From Channallabes apus (lineage: Eukaryota > Chordata > Actinopteri > Siluriformes > Clariidae): DNA of 64,000 nt. The translations under genes were made by a program, and so were the position numbers. Below are positions 22,456-33,045 of this stretch, in pieces (within the stretch, counting starts at the first letter, position 1; the number at the start of each line of letters is the position of its first letter). The notes beneath the pieces are model-generated. The model saw only the letters and a list, made by a program, of their open reading frames with translations. It searched no databases and was not told the DNA's origin. The stretch covers positions 7,048,476 to 7,112,475 of the forward strand of contig CM060121.1 in NCBI GenBank assembly GCA_030522415.1, in the 5' to 3' direction.

Positions 22456-23560
22456 ATGTTCCGGGGGCGAGTAATACTTTTTTGCATAAAAAAAAATATA
22501 TTTTTATATTACTTTATTGAACGATACCATTCTTAATATAATTATTTTAAATATAAATATGTGATAAAATATGTGAAATTTTTTGTCACATTTCCCTCAA
22601 TTTTTGTTTAAAAGTTTTAGACAGAAATACGTCTGCATGTGCCACTATCAGCCATGATGGATTAAGAGAAGCCTCATGTAATAAAGCAAATTTAACATTA
22701 AACTGGATTGAAGGGGATTAAACCTCAAGCATGAAGACATCCTTGGTCTAATGGACATAGTTTAGAAAAGGGATAAAAAATATTGTGCATCATTTCTTTT
22801 TTCTTCATAATAAACATCCATGCACTTATCTTTGTATTAACATTTCACTATGATGACTTTTTCTCTATTTTGGAAAGATTGCACTTCATATACTCATTAA
22901 TTATCTTTCAGACTAAGACAGAGAGAGAGACAGAGATGATGCAACCTTGAGAGTATTCCTTCCAATAGTAAAGCTTAACCCCTCCAGCTCTCTCATCCCT
23001 GTTAATATCTCTTGGCTCCCCCTTGCTCATTATTCTGTCTTTAATCTGTAGATTAGGAGTTTGCGGATCCCATCAGTCACGGGAATGAACTTCAAGGCCG
23101 GGCTGACTGGTGGAATGTGGGAAACAAGGGAATCACACTTCCGAGTCAGCGTAGCAACGAGATAAAGCTTGCTCTAAGAACACCCACTTAAGAGAGAGCG
23201 AGAGAGATGAAATAACTCAGAAACAGCAAACCAAACTACTAGCAGTTCTTATCATGTAAGCATTAAGCACGTTCCGGTTAAAAAATGCTTGAAGGAAATG
23301 TAGAAGAAGTGAGAACAAGCTTTGTTTGTTCACCTATGAAGATACACACATATGGATAAATATAGAAACAAATAAAGACTGTATGCCACTCTTCCCATGG
23401 TGGATTTATTGAAATAGGCAAAAATGTACAAATTCTGTTGTAAAAGTATGTTAGTTTTAAAGTTATAATATAATCAGTATGATATTAGAAGCAGCAGTTT
23501 CTCTCTCTCTCTCTCTCTCTCTCTCCAGCTGTCACAGATTTTCTGCAGATTCTTCTCGGC
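22456..23560. other. No gene seen; one GC-normal island
   Basis: The 23040-23180 stretch is less AT-rich and free of visible repeats, so it is a candidate conserved noncoding segment, but I cannot test conservation. (CT)n lies at 23499-23525. Confidence 0.4.
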
Positions 23561-23769
23561 TTCAGCAGACATTCCTATGCCATTACACAGAATTATATTA
23601 CTGTATCTACTACCCTCTCACAGCCTCAACTGCCCCCTTTTTGCCTCTATTACCCCCTTACTGCCCCAACAGTACCTTCACTACCTCTACTACTGCCTCA
23701 GTGCCTTGACCACTACAGTATAGTAAACTGTCCCACCAGGTCTTCCCTGCCTCTACTGTTTAACTACCT

Positions 23770-24152
23770 TGACTACCTGGACGGTCCTGTCCTCGACTGA
23801 TGCAGACAGCTGTTCTCTGAGGACTTTCTCGATATTTCAGGACTGGAGATTCCTACAGTCTACCTGATCCTCCAATAATGAACTGGACTCCATTGGAACT
23901 TAAGCACACCTCCTGTTATACTGAACTTCCAGTCTTACACAGTATGATGCGGATCAATCCCTGCTATTCGTCTCACCCAAATGAGGATGGGTTCCCTGTT
24001 GAGTCTGGTTCCTCTCAAGGTTTCTTCCTATTACCATCTCAATGAGTTTTTCCTTGCCACTGTCACCTCGACTTGCTCATCAGGGACAGTCTGATCATTG
24101 TGATACATATTCAACACAATACAAATAAAATTTAATTGAACTACCTAAATAC
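23770..24152 (+). mobile_element. LINE 3'-UTR fragment (same family as 29265-32680)
   Basis: It shares GAGGATGGGTTCCCTGTTGA, TCTGGTTCCTCTCAAGGTTT, CTTCCTATTACCATCTC and the terminal ACAAATAAAATTTAATTGAA with the minus-strand LINE at 29265. Only the 3' UTR is present, as is usual for 5'-truncated LINE insertions. Confidence 0.8.
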
Positions 24153-24484
24153 TAAGAAACTACTCCTCAGAACCATAATCAGAGCGTCACTTCTTCTACT
24201 ACCACTTACTGCCTTGACTACCTAAATGCTGCAAACTGCGCTACCCCATCCCTGCCTCTCAGGCTCAAAACCAGACCTTCCCTGTCTCTATTACTGCCTC
24301 AACTACCTATTGTAATTACTGCATCACCAAAACATACTGTATCCAGAATGTTACTACCTGTACTACTGCCTCACTCCCCTGACTAGCTGCATCACTGCCC
24401 CTCGGGACCATAACCAGAACTTGCCTGTCTTTACAGCCTCTACCTCATTACGTCTATCAACCACATCTTATCACATTATCAGTT

Positions 24485-24872
24485 CATTCATTCATTAATC
24501 TTCTATACCACTTAATCCTGTGTTCAGGATTAAGTGGTCGCGGGGGACCTGGAGTCTATCCCAGGAGACTTCGGGCACAAGGCGGGGTACACCCTGGACA
24601 CGGTGCCAATCCATCGCAGGGCACAAACATACACACTCACACACCCAATCACACACTACGGGCAATTTGGGAACGCCAATTAGCCTAACCTGCATATCTT
24701 TGGACTGTGGGAGGAAACCGGAGTACCCGGAGGAAACCCACCAAGCACGGGGAGAACATGCAAACTCCATGCACACAGAGACGGGAATCGAGCCTGGCCG
24801 GGGAATCGAACCCAGACCCTGGAGGTGCAAGGCGACAGTGCTAACCACTACACCACCGCGCCGCCCATACTG
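24485..24872 (-). mobile_element. Full-length RTE-tailed SINE (copy C) with a palindromic insertion
   Basis: Tail-to-head orientation, ending in the tRNA-like complement ACCACTACACCACCGCG. TTATCAGTT flanks it at 24476-24484 and 24873-24881. Relative to copies E, F and H it has eight extra bases (ATTAAGTG, 24529-24536) that turn 24507-24538 into a perfect 14-bp inverted repeat around TGTT. Confidence 0.88.
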
Positions 24873-25095
24873 TTATCAGTTGCCTTGTTCTATCTCTGCC
24901 ATACCATCACTGCTTCAACTACCCTGTTATCTTCTTTACTGCCTCTAATACCTCACTGTGCCTACACTGCAGTTCCTACCCTTTACACCCACCACTTCTC
25001 CAATTAGTGTCTCAAATGCTCCCACTGTACCATTTCTGTCTGTACTTCCCCACTCACCCACGCTTCATTACTGCCTTACTTGCTCAATTACCATT

Positions 25096-25899
25096 GGGTT
25101 ATAATAACTGATTTCTATTGATTAATATATGTGTCTAATCTGCAGACAAACGTTATATGTGTATGTGTGTGTGAGTGTGTGAATAAGTGAGTGAGTGAAT
25201 ACGCGAGTGAGGCAGTATGTCAGAAGAACGGCATGTCTACTCAAGGTCACACACAGCTGTTGAGAGAGAGAGGGAAAGAGCACAAGGACACATAAACAGG
25301 ATGCCTCAAGTGTGTGATTACACAAGTGTGCGAAAATGAGCTTCAGTGGGGGAAATATGCACACGCACACACACACGCACACACGCACAGTCTCACACAC
25401 ATACACACACACATTTAAAGCCTCTTGAGTTTCTACTGTCTATTCCATGCCTTAATCCAATTTCATACTTTAAACATTTGATACCTCATGTACTAAATTG
25501 TTGTTCGCCTAACAAATGGCTAATTCTCTTTTGCTACTCAATTTTAAACCAAAATCAAGATGACAGTCTCATACTTTCTATGCTTAATACTGTATGTGTG
25601 TGCGTGCATGTAGGAATCATAACTATTGCAAAAGTGTTCCAAACCACCCGATTCACAGTGAAGCATTCAAAATCACATTTTAAACACAACCATCAACTTG
25701 CTTCATGATGATTAGATTTAGTTATTTTAAATGTTTTATTTGAATTGTATACAATGATTTAATGAAATGTTTGTGTACAGTTTTAATTATCAGTTCTATG
25801 CCATAGACAACACACGGTACTCATTTGCATGTTACCCCAAGCTGGAACCAATTCCTTGTTCCACAGGCCGTGGTCATGCAAAAACGTTCACAGAAGGTA
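25096..25899. other. No gene seen; TG and AC patches
   Basis: Short TG-rich sequence lies near 25155-25180 and AC-rich sequence near 25358-25411. Nothing else is recognised. Confidence 0.5.
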
Positions 25900-26009
25900 A
25901 AACACGCACACACACACACTCTCACACACACACACACCTACACACACACACACACACACTCTCACACACACACGCACACACTCTCACACACACACACACG
26001 CTCTCACAC

Positions 26010-26048
<39 letters not shown>

Positions 26049-26164
26049 CACACACACTCACACACACGCACACACACTCACACACACACGCACACACACT
26101 CACACACACGCACGCACACACACTCACACACACGCACACACTCTCACACACACACACACACACT

Positions 26165-26238
<74 letters not shown>

Positions 26239-26278
26239 CACACTCTCACACACACGCACACACTCACACACACACACT

Positions 26279-26338
<60 letters not shown>
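25900..26338. repeat. Compound (CA)n array with regular TCTC and CG interruptions, about 440 bp
   Basis: CA runs are punctuated by CTCTCACA and CACACG units at irregular but frequent spacing. Two purer CA tracts lie at about 26167-26234 and 26281-26338. The array reads open in several frames only because of its composition. Confidence 0.95.
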
Positions 26339-26340
<2 letters not shown>

Positions 26341-26419
26341 CTCTTAAGCTTGATGTTTTCTCTCAGTGGTAAATTGACTTTCTATTTAATGCATTGTATT
26401 CAAGGTTTACCCCGAAGGT

Positions 26420-26985
26420 ATTTGGGTATTTGTTCAAAAGTTTTAAATCACTTGCAAATTTCTTTGTTTCTGTTTAGTGATTTTTCTTCTACATTCGACA
26501 ACAATACTGGGGATTTCAAAACTATAAAATAACACATATGGAATTAGATAATTATGTAACAAGAACAAAAACAACAGTTAGTTGTTATTTTAAGACACAG
26601 AGGTCGGCCTTTCTGTAATAGTTCCTGCAAGAACAGTATTGTCAAGTGCATTTGCAAAATCCGTCAAGCAGCATAATGAAACTGGCTCTCATGAAGGCCG
26701 TCCCAGGAGGACGAGACCAAAACCTACCTCTGCTGCAGACGAGAAGTTCATTTAGAGTTATCAGCCTGAAAAATGACCAATTAACAGCAGCTCAGATTAG
26801 AGGCGTTATGAAGTCTTTACAGAGCAGAAGTAGCAGAAACATCTCAATATCAACTGTTCAAAGGAGATTCATGCATCTTTTGGACGCCTTCAGCAAAACT
26901 TTACAATGTAGAAAGAAATACAAATCAGGAACCATCATGGAGTTAGAAAGTGTTCTAAAACTTTTGAACGGTAGTGTACTGTATA
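26420..26985 (+). mobile_element. Internally deleted Tc1-like transposon, both ends recognisable
   Basis: The left end contains TGTTCAAAAGTTTTAAATCA. The right end contains AAAACTTTTGAACGGTAGTG, its rough inverse, giving about 565 bp in total. One frame reads ISLKNDQLTAAQIRGVMKSL then SISTVQRRF, the N-terminal helix-turn-helix region of a Tc1 transposase. The catalytic domain is deleted. It is the best copy of the family also present at 826, 9618, 21370 and 50225. Confidence 0.75.
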
Positions 26986-27635
26986 TATGGGAGAAAAGAC
27001 AAATATGTAAATAATGTAGAAAAAAAATTCTTGGCCAAAGCCATAAGTGTACTAACAACCAGACATGGAACAGGGAAACAATAACATGAAATAACACTGT
27101 GAGAGCAACAACCTCTACAGGGCAAGGGCAAAGGTATCGCAATCCAATGTTCACAGAAGATACCGCAAAATGCGAACCACTCAAGAACAGAAGCAAAAGA
27201 TCAGATTGTAAATTGTAAAGGAATACAGAGATGAGCCACATATGTTTTGTAAATTCCGAACATGAACCTCTACCAAAGTGATGGAAATGCTAAAAAAATG
27301 GGGAACGAATGGTTTTGCATGTGATCCAAAACAAACTAGCTTATCATTCAAGCTTAGAGGAAGTAATGACATGGCTTGGGCTTGCATAACTATTTCTGGA
27401 ACAGGCTCAGTAATCTTTACTGATAATTTAACTCATGGTGATAGCAGGTGAATTAATATAAGTCTTCAGAATCAAGACAATTGATGTACAGAAATACATC
27501 CAGTCTAATTTGACCCAAAACACCTCCTCAGTAAAGTTTTTCAGCTCTGTATGTTTTGTACATACGATACTTTTTGTACTACGATGGCAGATGATGTGTC
27601 ATGTTGTTAGCAGATTCTTCTGTTGTTCCACATTT
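26986..27635. other. No gene seen
   Basis: AT-rich sequence without recognised exons or repeats. Confidence 0.5.
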
Positions 27636-27639
27636 TGAA

Positions 27640-27755
27640 CTTCCAGGTCAAAGCCCGGGAATGGAAACGCAGAGCATATGCTCAGAGCCTAAGTCGATCT
27701 CTGTGTCTACATTCAAGAAGCAGCTCAACTCACATCTGTATATTATTTGGGTGTG
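27640..27755 (+). pseudogene. LINE open-reading-frame tail fragment
   Basis: The frame reads LPGQSPGMETQSIC, then SISVSTFKKQLNSHL. The last block is the conserved C-terminal end of L2/CR1-type LINE proteins (SVSSFKRQLKTHL type). No flanking reverse-transcriptase sequence is recognisable. Confidence 0.45.
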
Positions 27756-29264
27756 CCCCATTTTTTTTTGTACGATTTCATTCAGACCGATGTTCTTAGT
27801 TAAAAAAAAAACATTGCTGTGTATAAAAGGATTCAAACACTTCACATTGTGAAAATAACTATTAATAATGATTCCTTACTTTTCTTTACTCTCAATAAAA
27901 ATTTTGTAGTGTAGCCCATACAGTAGGAAAAGAAAAGGGTTTCAGTTCATTTATGGATAGTCAGTGTAAAAGGGGGCTTGACGGAGTCTCCGTCTATGAG
28001 TGAGTGAGTTCAGAGTCATTTCTCTTCTTCAATTTTTCCATGAGAGTTTGAGCCGGAATGGAAGTGTACTGTATGGTATCGTCCAGTTTCCCGCTCTTAA
28101 ATGACTCGAGTGCCCGGGAATGCCTGCGTCACTGTGCCGGTCTGTCTTTCTCCATCTGACTCAGCTACGCTAGTGAGAAACACCCTGTGATGGAGAGAAA
28201 AAAAAAAAAAACAAACAGAGTAGACACATTTTTTAGCGGGTTCCCCTCCGAACGAATGTGCAGTGATTCATTGGCTCTGAGTAAGCCGGTTCATTGGATT
28301 CAAAATAACACAGCGAAAGAAAAGAACAGAAATATGCCAGCTCACCATTAAACATTTCCAGTTGCGGTCTGTTTGGAATGGCTCACTTCGATGACTTCAG
28401 CTGCCTGAATAGTGCACTAAATCTGGGGAACAGGATGAGCGATGTTGATGAGCACACATTTCGGGATTTGGGTCAAAATGCGGTTTGCTCATCATTCCGT
28501 CACATAAACACCATCACACATGTCTCAACATCATCAGTCATGTGTGGATGTATCCCAAAATTACAGGCAAAGAAATGACTTCTGTACACTTTGGTCATGT
28601 CCCAATTTTAGTTAGACTACCATCAGTAATATTTGATTGCTTTACCCATATCAAGCCATTTTGGAAGTGTCCAAAACTTTTTAAAGAAATACACAAGTCC
28701 TCTATACAGTGTAACTTTGTGGCACCTTAAGCTGAAATTAATATTTTAACCAAGTTACAAACTAAAATAACGGTCTGCTAGCAGAATATTCAGTTATGTT
28801 TTTTTTATTTTTTTTTTTATGAAAGTCCAACAAACTCCAGCTGAATAAGCTCAAACAATTAACAGAACTGTTCACAATGAGGTGAGATTTATTTCAAATG
28901 GAGCTGGTCCAACCGCCCAATGATACAGCTGTTGCTCTTTTTATTAACATTATGATGTGTGCGTCCTCAATGTTTGAAGAAAATACTCACACACCTGCTG
29001 GGAAGGTGTGAGCGTTTATGTTAGCGGTTCAGATTTCGGGAATCTCAAGACAGCAGGTGGGCCATTCAGCTAAATATTTAAAAAACACAAGGTTCAGATT
29101 TATTCTTAGTCAAGTAGGGAAGCTCTCTCTCCATCCTCCCTCCCCTCCCCTTTCTTTACACATAGATGCACACACGCAGACAGACGTTAAGTAAGAAGAG
29201 TTTTTTAGTCTTTTCTTTCCTGATCCTGGAGTGTACTGATCTAATCTGTGACTCTGATTAGTAA
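27756..29264. other. No gene seen
   Basis: An A-rich run lies at 28197-28211. GGATGTATCCCAAAATTAC near 28546 belongs with the dispersed GTCCCAAAC motif noted at 41093. No exon is recognised. Confidence 0.5.
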
Positions 29265-30033
29265 TTCAATTCAATTTATTTCAATTTGATTTGTATAGCA
29301 CTTTTAACAATTGTCATTATCGAAAAAAACAGCTTTACACAATCAAAAGAATTATTTAAGTTTGTATGGAATGTGAATGTGTATGAATCAAAATGCTCAG
29401 ATAGTCCCTGGTGAGCGAGCCGCGGGCGACAGTGGCAAGGAAAAACTCCCTGAGATGGTAATAGGAAGAAACCTTGAGAGGAACCAGACTCAACAGGGAA
29501 CCCATCCTCATCTGGGTGAAACAGAGAACAGGAGATGATCTGCATTTATACAGTGTGTTACTGTAGGTGGCCGGCAGTTCAGTATAAGAGTTGATGTTAA
29601 TTGATGTTAAAATGGAGTCCAGGTAGTTATTGGAGACTCAGGTAGACTTGTAGGAAATTCCAGTCCTGAACTATCGAACTGTTAAGTCCCCAGAGAAACA
29701 GCTGCTAACACCAGTCGAGGCCAGAACCGTCTTCTAAGTAGAGAGAATCATCCCTAGACACCAGACGCATCCCAAAGAGACACACGGGGCAGCCATGCGA
29801 CGAGACCTCCAACCAGAAGCGGGGCACCAGGATGGATCAGACAGGTCCGGAGGGCAGAGGGAGTCTGGATCACTGGCAGCTCAGGAACGACATGTATAGC
29901 TCGACAGAGAGAGAGAGAGAGAGAGAGTGAAAGGGGGAGACAGGGGGAGAGAGGAAAGAGAAAGACGGGGAGAAAGAGAAGAAGAGGAGAGATGACAGTT
30001 AGGTATGGTCACAGTCACATATATAATCACATA

Positions 30034-30250
30034 CAGTGGTGTGAAAAACTATTTGCCCCTTCCTGATTTCTTATTCTTTTGCATGTTTGTCACACTTAAA
30101 TGTTTCTGCTCATCAAAAACCATTAACTATTAGTCAAAGATAACATAATTGAACACAAAATGCAGTTTTTAAATGAATTTTTACGTTATTAAGCGAGAAA
30201 AAAAACTCCAAATCTACATGGCCCTGTGTGAAAAAGTGATTGCCCCCCTT
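30034..30250. repeat. Left inverted repeat of the Tc1 element with two direct repeats
   Basis: The outer motif at 30039-30059 and the inner motif at 30226-30246 differ by three bases. By analogy with Sleeping Beauty they are the expected transposase binding sites. Confidence 0.9.
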
Positions 30251-30412
30251 GTTAAAAAAATAACTTAACTGTGGTTTATCACACCTGAGTTAAATTTCTG
30301 TAGTCACCCCAAGGCCTGATTACTGCCACACCTGTTTCAATCAAGAAATCACTTAAATAGGAGCTACCTGACACAGAGAAGTAGACCAAAAGCACCTCAA
30401 AAGCTAGACATC

Positions 30413-31435
30413 ATGCCAAGATCCAAAGAAATTCAGGAACAAATGAGAACAAAAGTAATTGAGATCTATCAGTCTGGTAAAGGTTATAAAGCCATTTCTA
30501 AAGCTTTGGGACTCCAGCGAACCACAGTGAGAGCCATTATCCACAAATGGCAAAAACATGGAACAGTGGTGAACCTTCCCAGGAGTGGCCGGCCGACCAA
30601 AATTACCCCAAGAGCGCAGAGACAACTCATCCGAGAGGCCACAAAAGACCCCAGGACAACATCTAAAGAACTGCAGGTCTCACTTGCTTCAATTAAGGTC
30701 AGTGTTCACGACTCCACCATAAGAAAGAGACTGGGCAAAAACGGCCTGCATGGCAGATTTCCAAGGTGCAAACAACTTTTAAGCAAAAAGAACATTAAGG
30801 CTCGTCTCAATTTTGCTAAAAAACATCTCAATGATTGCCAAGACTTTTGGGAAAATACCTTGTGGACCGACGAGACAAAAGTTGAACTTTTTGGACGGTG
30901 CGTGTCCCGTTACATCTGGCATAAAAGTAACACAGCATTTCAGAAAAAGAACATCATACCAACAGTAAAATATGGTGGTGGTAGTGTGATGATCTGGGGT
31001 TGTTTTGCTGCTTCAGGACCTGGAAGGCTTGCTGTGATAGATGGAACCATGAATTCTACTGTCTACCAAAAAATCCTGAAGGAGAATGTCCGGCCACCTG
31101 TTCGTCAACTCAAGCTGAAGCGATCTTGGGTGCTGCAGCAGGACAATGACCCAAAACACACCAGCAAATCCACCTCTGAATGGCTGAAGAAAAACAAAAT
31201 GAAGACTTTGGAGTGGCCTAGTCAAAGTCCTGACCTGAATCCTATTGAGATTTTGTGGCATGACCTTAAAAAGGCGGTTCATGCTAGAAAACCCTCAAAT
31301 AAAGCTGAATTACAACAATTCTGCAAAGATGAGTGGGCCAAAATTCCTCAAGAGCACTGTAAAAGACTCGTTGCAAGTTATCGCAAACGCTTGATTGCAG
31401 TTATTGCTGCTAAGGGTGGCCCAACCAGTTATTAG
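30413..31435 (+). CDS. Tc1-family transposase (DD34E), full length, 340 aa
   Basis: It would cut and paste its own 1.6-kb transposon, binding the direct repeats in the ends and joining the element to TA sites in nuclear DNA. Residues 1-110 form the paired-like DNA-binding region: two helix-turn-helix parts (about 10-50 and 68-108) joined by GRPTK at 59-63, an AT-hook-like linker. A basic stretch at 104-118 could serve as a nuclear localisation signal. The catalytic triad is D153 in LWTDETKVELFG, D244 in QQDNDPKHTSK and E279 in SPDLNPIEILWHDLKK, with 34 residues between the last two. The glycine-rich box GGGSVMIWGCFAASGPG lies at 188-204. The length equals that of active fish Tc1 transposases. 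There is no stop or frameshift. The start is the first ATG, in the context CATCATGCC. Activity is not shown; inactivating substitutions cannot be excluded by eye. Confidence 0.95.
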   Translation: MPRSKEIQEQMRTKVIEIYQSGKGYKAISKALGLQRTTVRAIIHKWQKHGTVVNLPRSGRPTKITPRAQRQLIREATKDPRTTSKELQVSLASIKVSVHDSTIRKRLGKNGLHGRFPRCKQLLSKKNIKARLNFAKKHLNDCQDFWENTLWTDETKVELFGRCVSRYIWHKSNTAFQKKNIIPTVKYGGGSVMIWGCFAASGPGRLAVIDGTMNSTVYQKILKENVRPPVRQLKLKRSWVLQQDNDPKHTSKSTSEWLKKNKMKTLEWPSQSPDLNPIEILWHDLKKAVHARKPSNKAELQQFCKDEWAKIPQEHCKRLVASYRKRLIAVIAAKGGPTSY

Positions 31436-31439
31436 GTTC

Positions 31440-31653
31440 AGGGGGCAATTACTTTTTCACACAGGGCCATGTAGGTTTGGATTTTTTTTCTTCCTAAATA
31501 ATAAAACCCCTCATTTAAAAACTGCATTTTGTGTTTACTTGTGATATCTTCGACTAATAGTTAAATGTGTTTGATGATCAGAAACATTTTGTGTGACAAA
31601 CATGCAAAAGAATAAGAAATCAGGAGAGGGGCAAATAGTTTTTCACACCACTG
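31440..31653. repeat. Right inverted repeat of the Tc1 element with two direct repeats
   Basis: It begins five bases after the transposase stop codon. The inner motif is at 31442-31462 and the outer at 31628-31648, in inverted orientation to the left end. Confidence 0.9.
31500..31505 (+). promoter_or_regulatory. Candidate poly(A) signal AATAAA for the transposase
   Basis: It lies about 65 bp after the stop codon, inside the right inverted repeat. The only support is the hexamer and its position. Confidence 0.35.
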
Positions 31654-31949
31654 TACATGTATAATGTGAATGTATATTTACTGTAGAGTGCAAGCAGGGA
31701 CTCCGGCAGGACTAACTATGACAGCATAACTAAAAGGGAGAGCCAGAAGGAAACACAAACATGAGGGTCCCTGAGATGTAAAGCAAACAATCACCTCACC
31801 GTCAACAAACCTGAGTGATCAAATGAGAGTGAGGAAGACAGCATCTAAACATACCAGTTCACCGTAATACTCTACGTCCATGAGTCCCCCAGATCTGCTC
31901 CTTTACCTTATGGCTAATCTATTTATAAAAATGCTTGGCTAAATAAATA

Positions 31950-32672
31950 GGTTTTTAGCCTAGACTTAAACACTGAGACTGTGTCTGAGTCCCGAACACT
32001 ATTTGAAAGACTATTCCATAATTTTGGGGCTTTGTAAGAAAAAGCTCTGCCCCAGCTGTAGTTTTCATAATACGCGGTACTGACAAGCAGCCTGCATCCT
32101 TTGATTGAAGTAGGCGTGGCGGATCATAAGACACTAGCAGTTCGCTCAGATACTGCGGCGCGAGACCATTTAATGCTTTATATGTCAAGAGTAGTACTTT
32201 AAAAACAATGCGAAATTTCACAGGGAGCCAATGTAGTGAAGATAGGATAGGGGTGATGTGCTCATATCTTCAGGTTCTAGTGAGGACTCTCGCTGCTGCA
32301 TTCTGGAGTAGCTGAAGCTTGTTTATGCACCTAACAGAACAACCAGACAGTAAGGCATTACAATAGTCCAACCTAGAAGTGATAAAAGCATTAACAAGTT
32401 TTTCTGCATCATTTACCGACAATATATTTCTCATCTTGGCAATATTTCTGAGGTGAAAGAATGCTATCCTGGTGATATTATCTACATGAGCTTCAAATGA
32501 AAGGCTGGAATCTATAATCACGCCGAGGTCTTTTACTGTTGCACTTGATGGAACAGAAAGGCCATCTAAAGTTACGGTGTGATCTAAAATTTTACTCCTA
32601 GCTGTATGCGGTCCTATGACTAGAACTTCTGTATTATCCGGATTAAGCAGAAGGAAGTTAATTAGCATCCAA
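31950..32672 (-). pseudogene. LINE reverse-transcriptase C-terminal pseudogene
   Basis: The first part (32668-32270) reads LNFLLLNPDNTEVLVIGP-like sequence, then VKDLGVIIDSSLSFEAHV, FHLRNIAKMRNILS, FITSRLDYCNALLSG and LQLLQNAAARVLTRT. These are the late palm and thumb blocks of CR1/L2/Rex-type reverse transcriptases. After a frame break the second part (32221-31955) continues KVLLLTYKALNGLAPQYL, then the C-terminal region, and breaks again before the LINE's normal stop. The upstream catalytic FADD-type block is not present in this copy. Confidence 0.8.
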
Positions 32673-32789
32673 TTTCAATTAGCACAATTCATGCGGTGTG
32701 TATGTAACTTCATGTGGTACGCAGTAGCATGAGCTTATGTTATATGCTGTCACAGCTTGTGTTAGTATGCCTCCTGTGGTGTATGCAAG

Positions 32790-33045
32790 AAGCAACCTCC
32801 AGGTCTGAAAAATGAGTCCAACTCGGAAGTGCCAAAATGTGCCATTCCTTGAATTACCACTAGGATGTCTATCTCCAAAAGTGAGTCAATTCCTGTTAGA
32901 CCTAATGTTAAAATTTGAACAGAAATAAACATTTACAGCAAAAAATAAAATAAAAATGGTTCCGGCCGTGTCCGATTTAAGTGACAGCTGCATTGCAGGT
33001 GTCAAACCCATGTTATTCATCACTTAGCCAAATCACTGTAGTTTA
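32790..33045 (+). repeat. Unclassified fish dispersed repeat, copy 2, left part
   Basis: AAAAGTGAGTCAATTCCTG, ATTTGAACAGAAATAAACAT and GCATTGCAGGTGTCAAACCC parallel the first half of the repeat at 8990-9510. The right part appears at 34125-34400. Confidence 0.5.

Larger units (their letters stand above)
23570..25095. repeat. Degenerate pyrimidine-rich repeat built on CTACTGCCTCA-like words
   Basis: The words TACTGCCTCA, ACTGCCTTGACTACC, CTCAACTACC and close variants recur throughout this 1.5-kb stretch. Clear examples lie near 23690, 23760, 24205, 24290, 24365, 24910-24940 and 25070. The plus strand is strongly C- and T-rich. The array is interrupted by a LINE tail (23770-24152) and SINE copy C (24485-24872). 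No family is recognised. Confidence 0.55.
30034..31653 (+). mobile_element. Tc1-like DNA transposon, apparently complete (1620 bp)
   Basis: Both ends begin CAGTGGTGTGAAAAAC or its complement, directly flanked by TA at 30032-30033 and 31654-31655, the Tc1 target duplication. The inverted repeats are about 215 bp. Each holds two copies of a 21-bp motif starting GTGTGAAAAA and ending GCCCC: at 30039-30059 and 30226-30246 on the left, and in complement at 31442-31462 and 31628-31648 on the right. The spacing is 187 and 186 bp. This is the IR/DR arrangement of Sleeping Beauty-type elements. The single transposase gene between the ends is unbroken. Confidence 0.95.
29265..32680 (-). mobile_element. 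Decayed Rex/CR1/L2-like LINE, interrupted by a Tc1-like transposon
   Basis: The minus-strand element runs from reverse-transcriptase coding sequence (about 32680 down to 31950) through a long 3' UTR to a terminal AATTGAATTGAATT-type tail near 29265. The 3' UTR includes a GA/CT microsatellite at 29906-29927, as does the copy at 41725-42600. The Tc1 element at 30034-31653 splits the UTR, so the LINE itself occupies about 1.8 kb. It is 5'-truncated. Related pieces occur at 9745, 23770, 35295 and 41725. Confidence 0.85.

Noticed and set aside
25825..26532. 235-codon open frame and its antisense partner, rich in TH or VC repeats
   Set aside because: It is a product of the CA microsatellite. Any dinucleotide run reads open in all frames on both strands.
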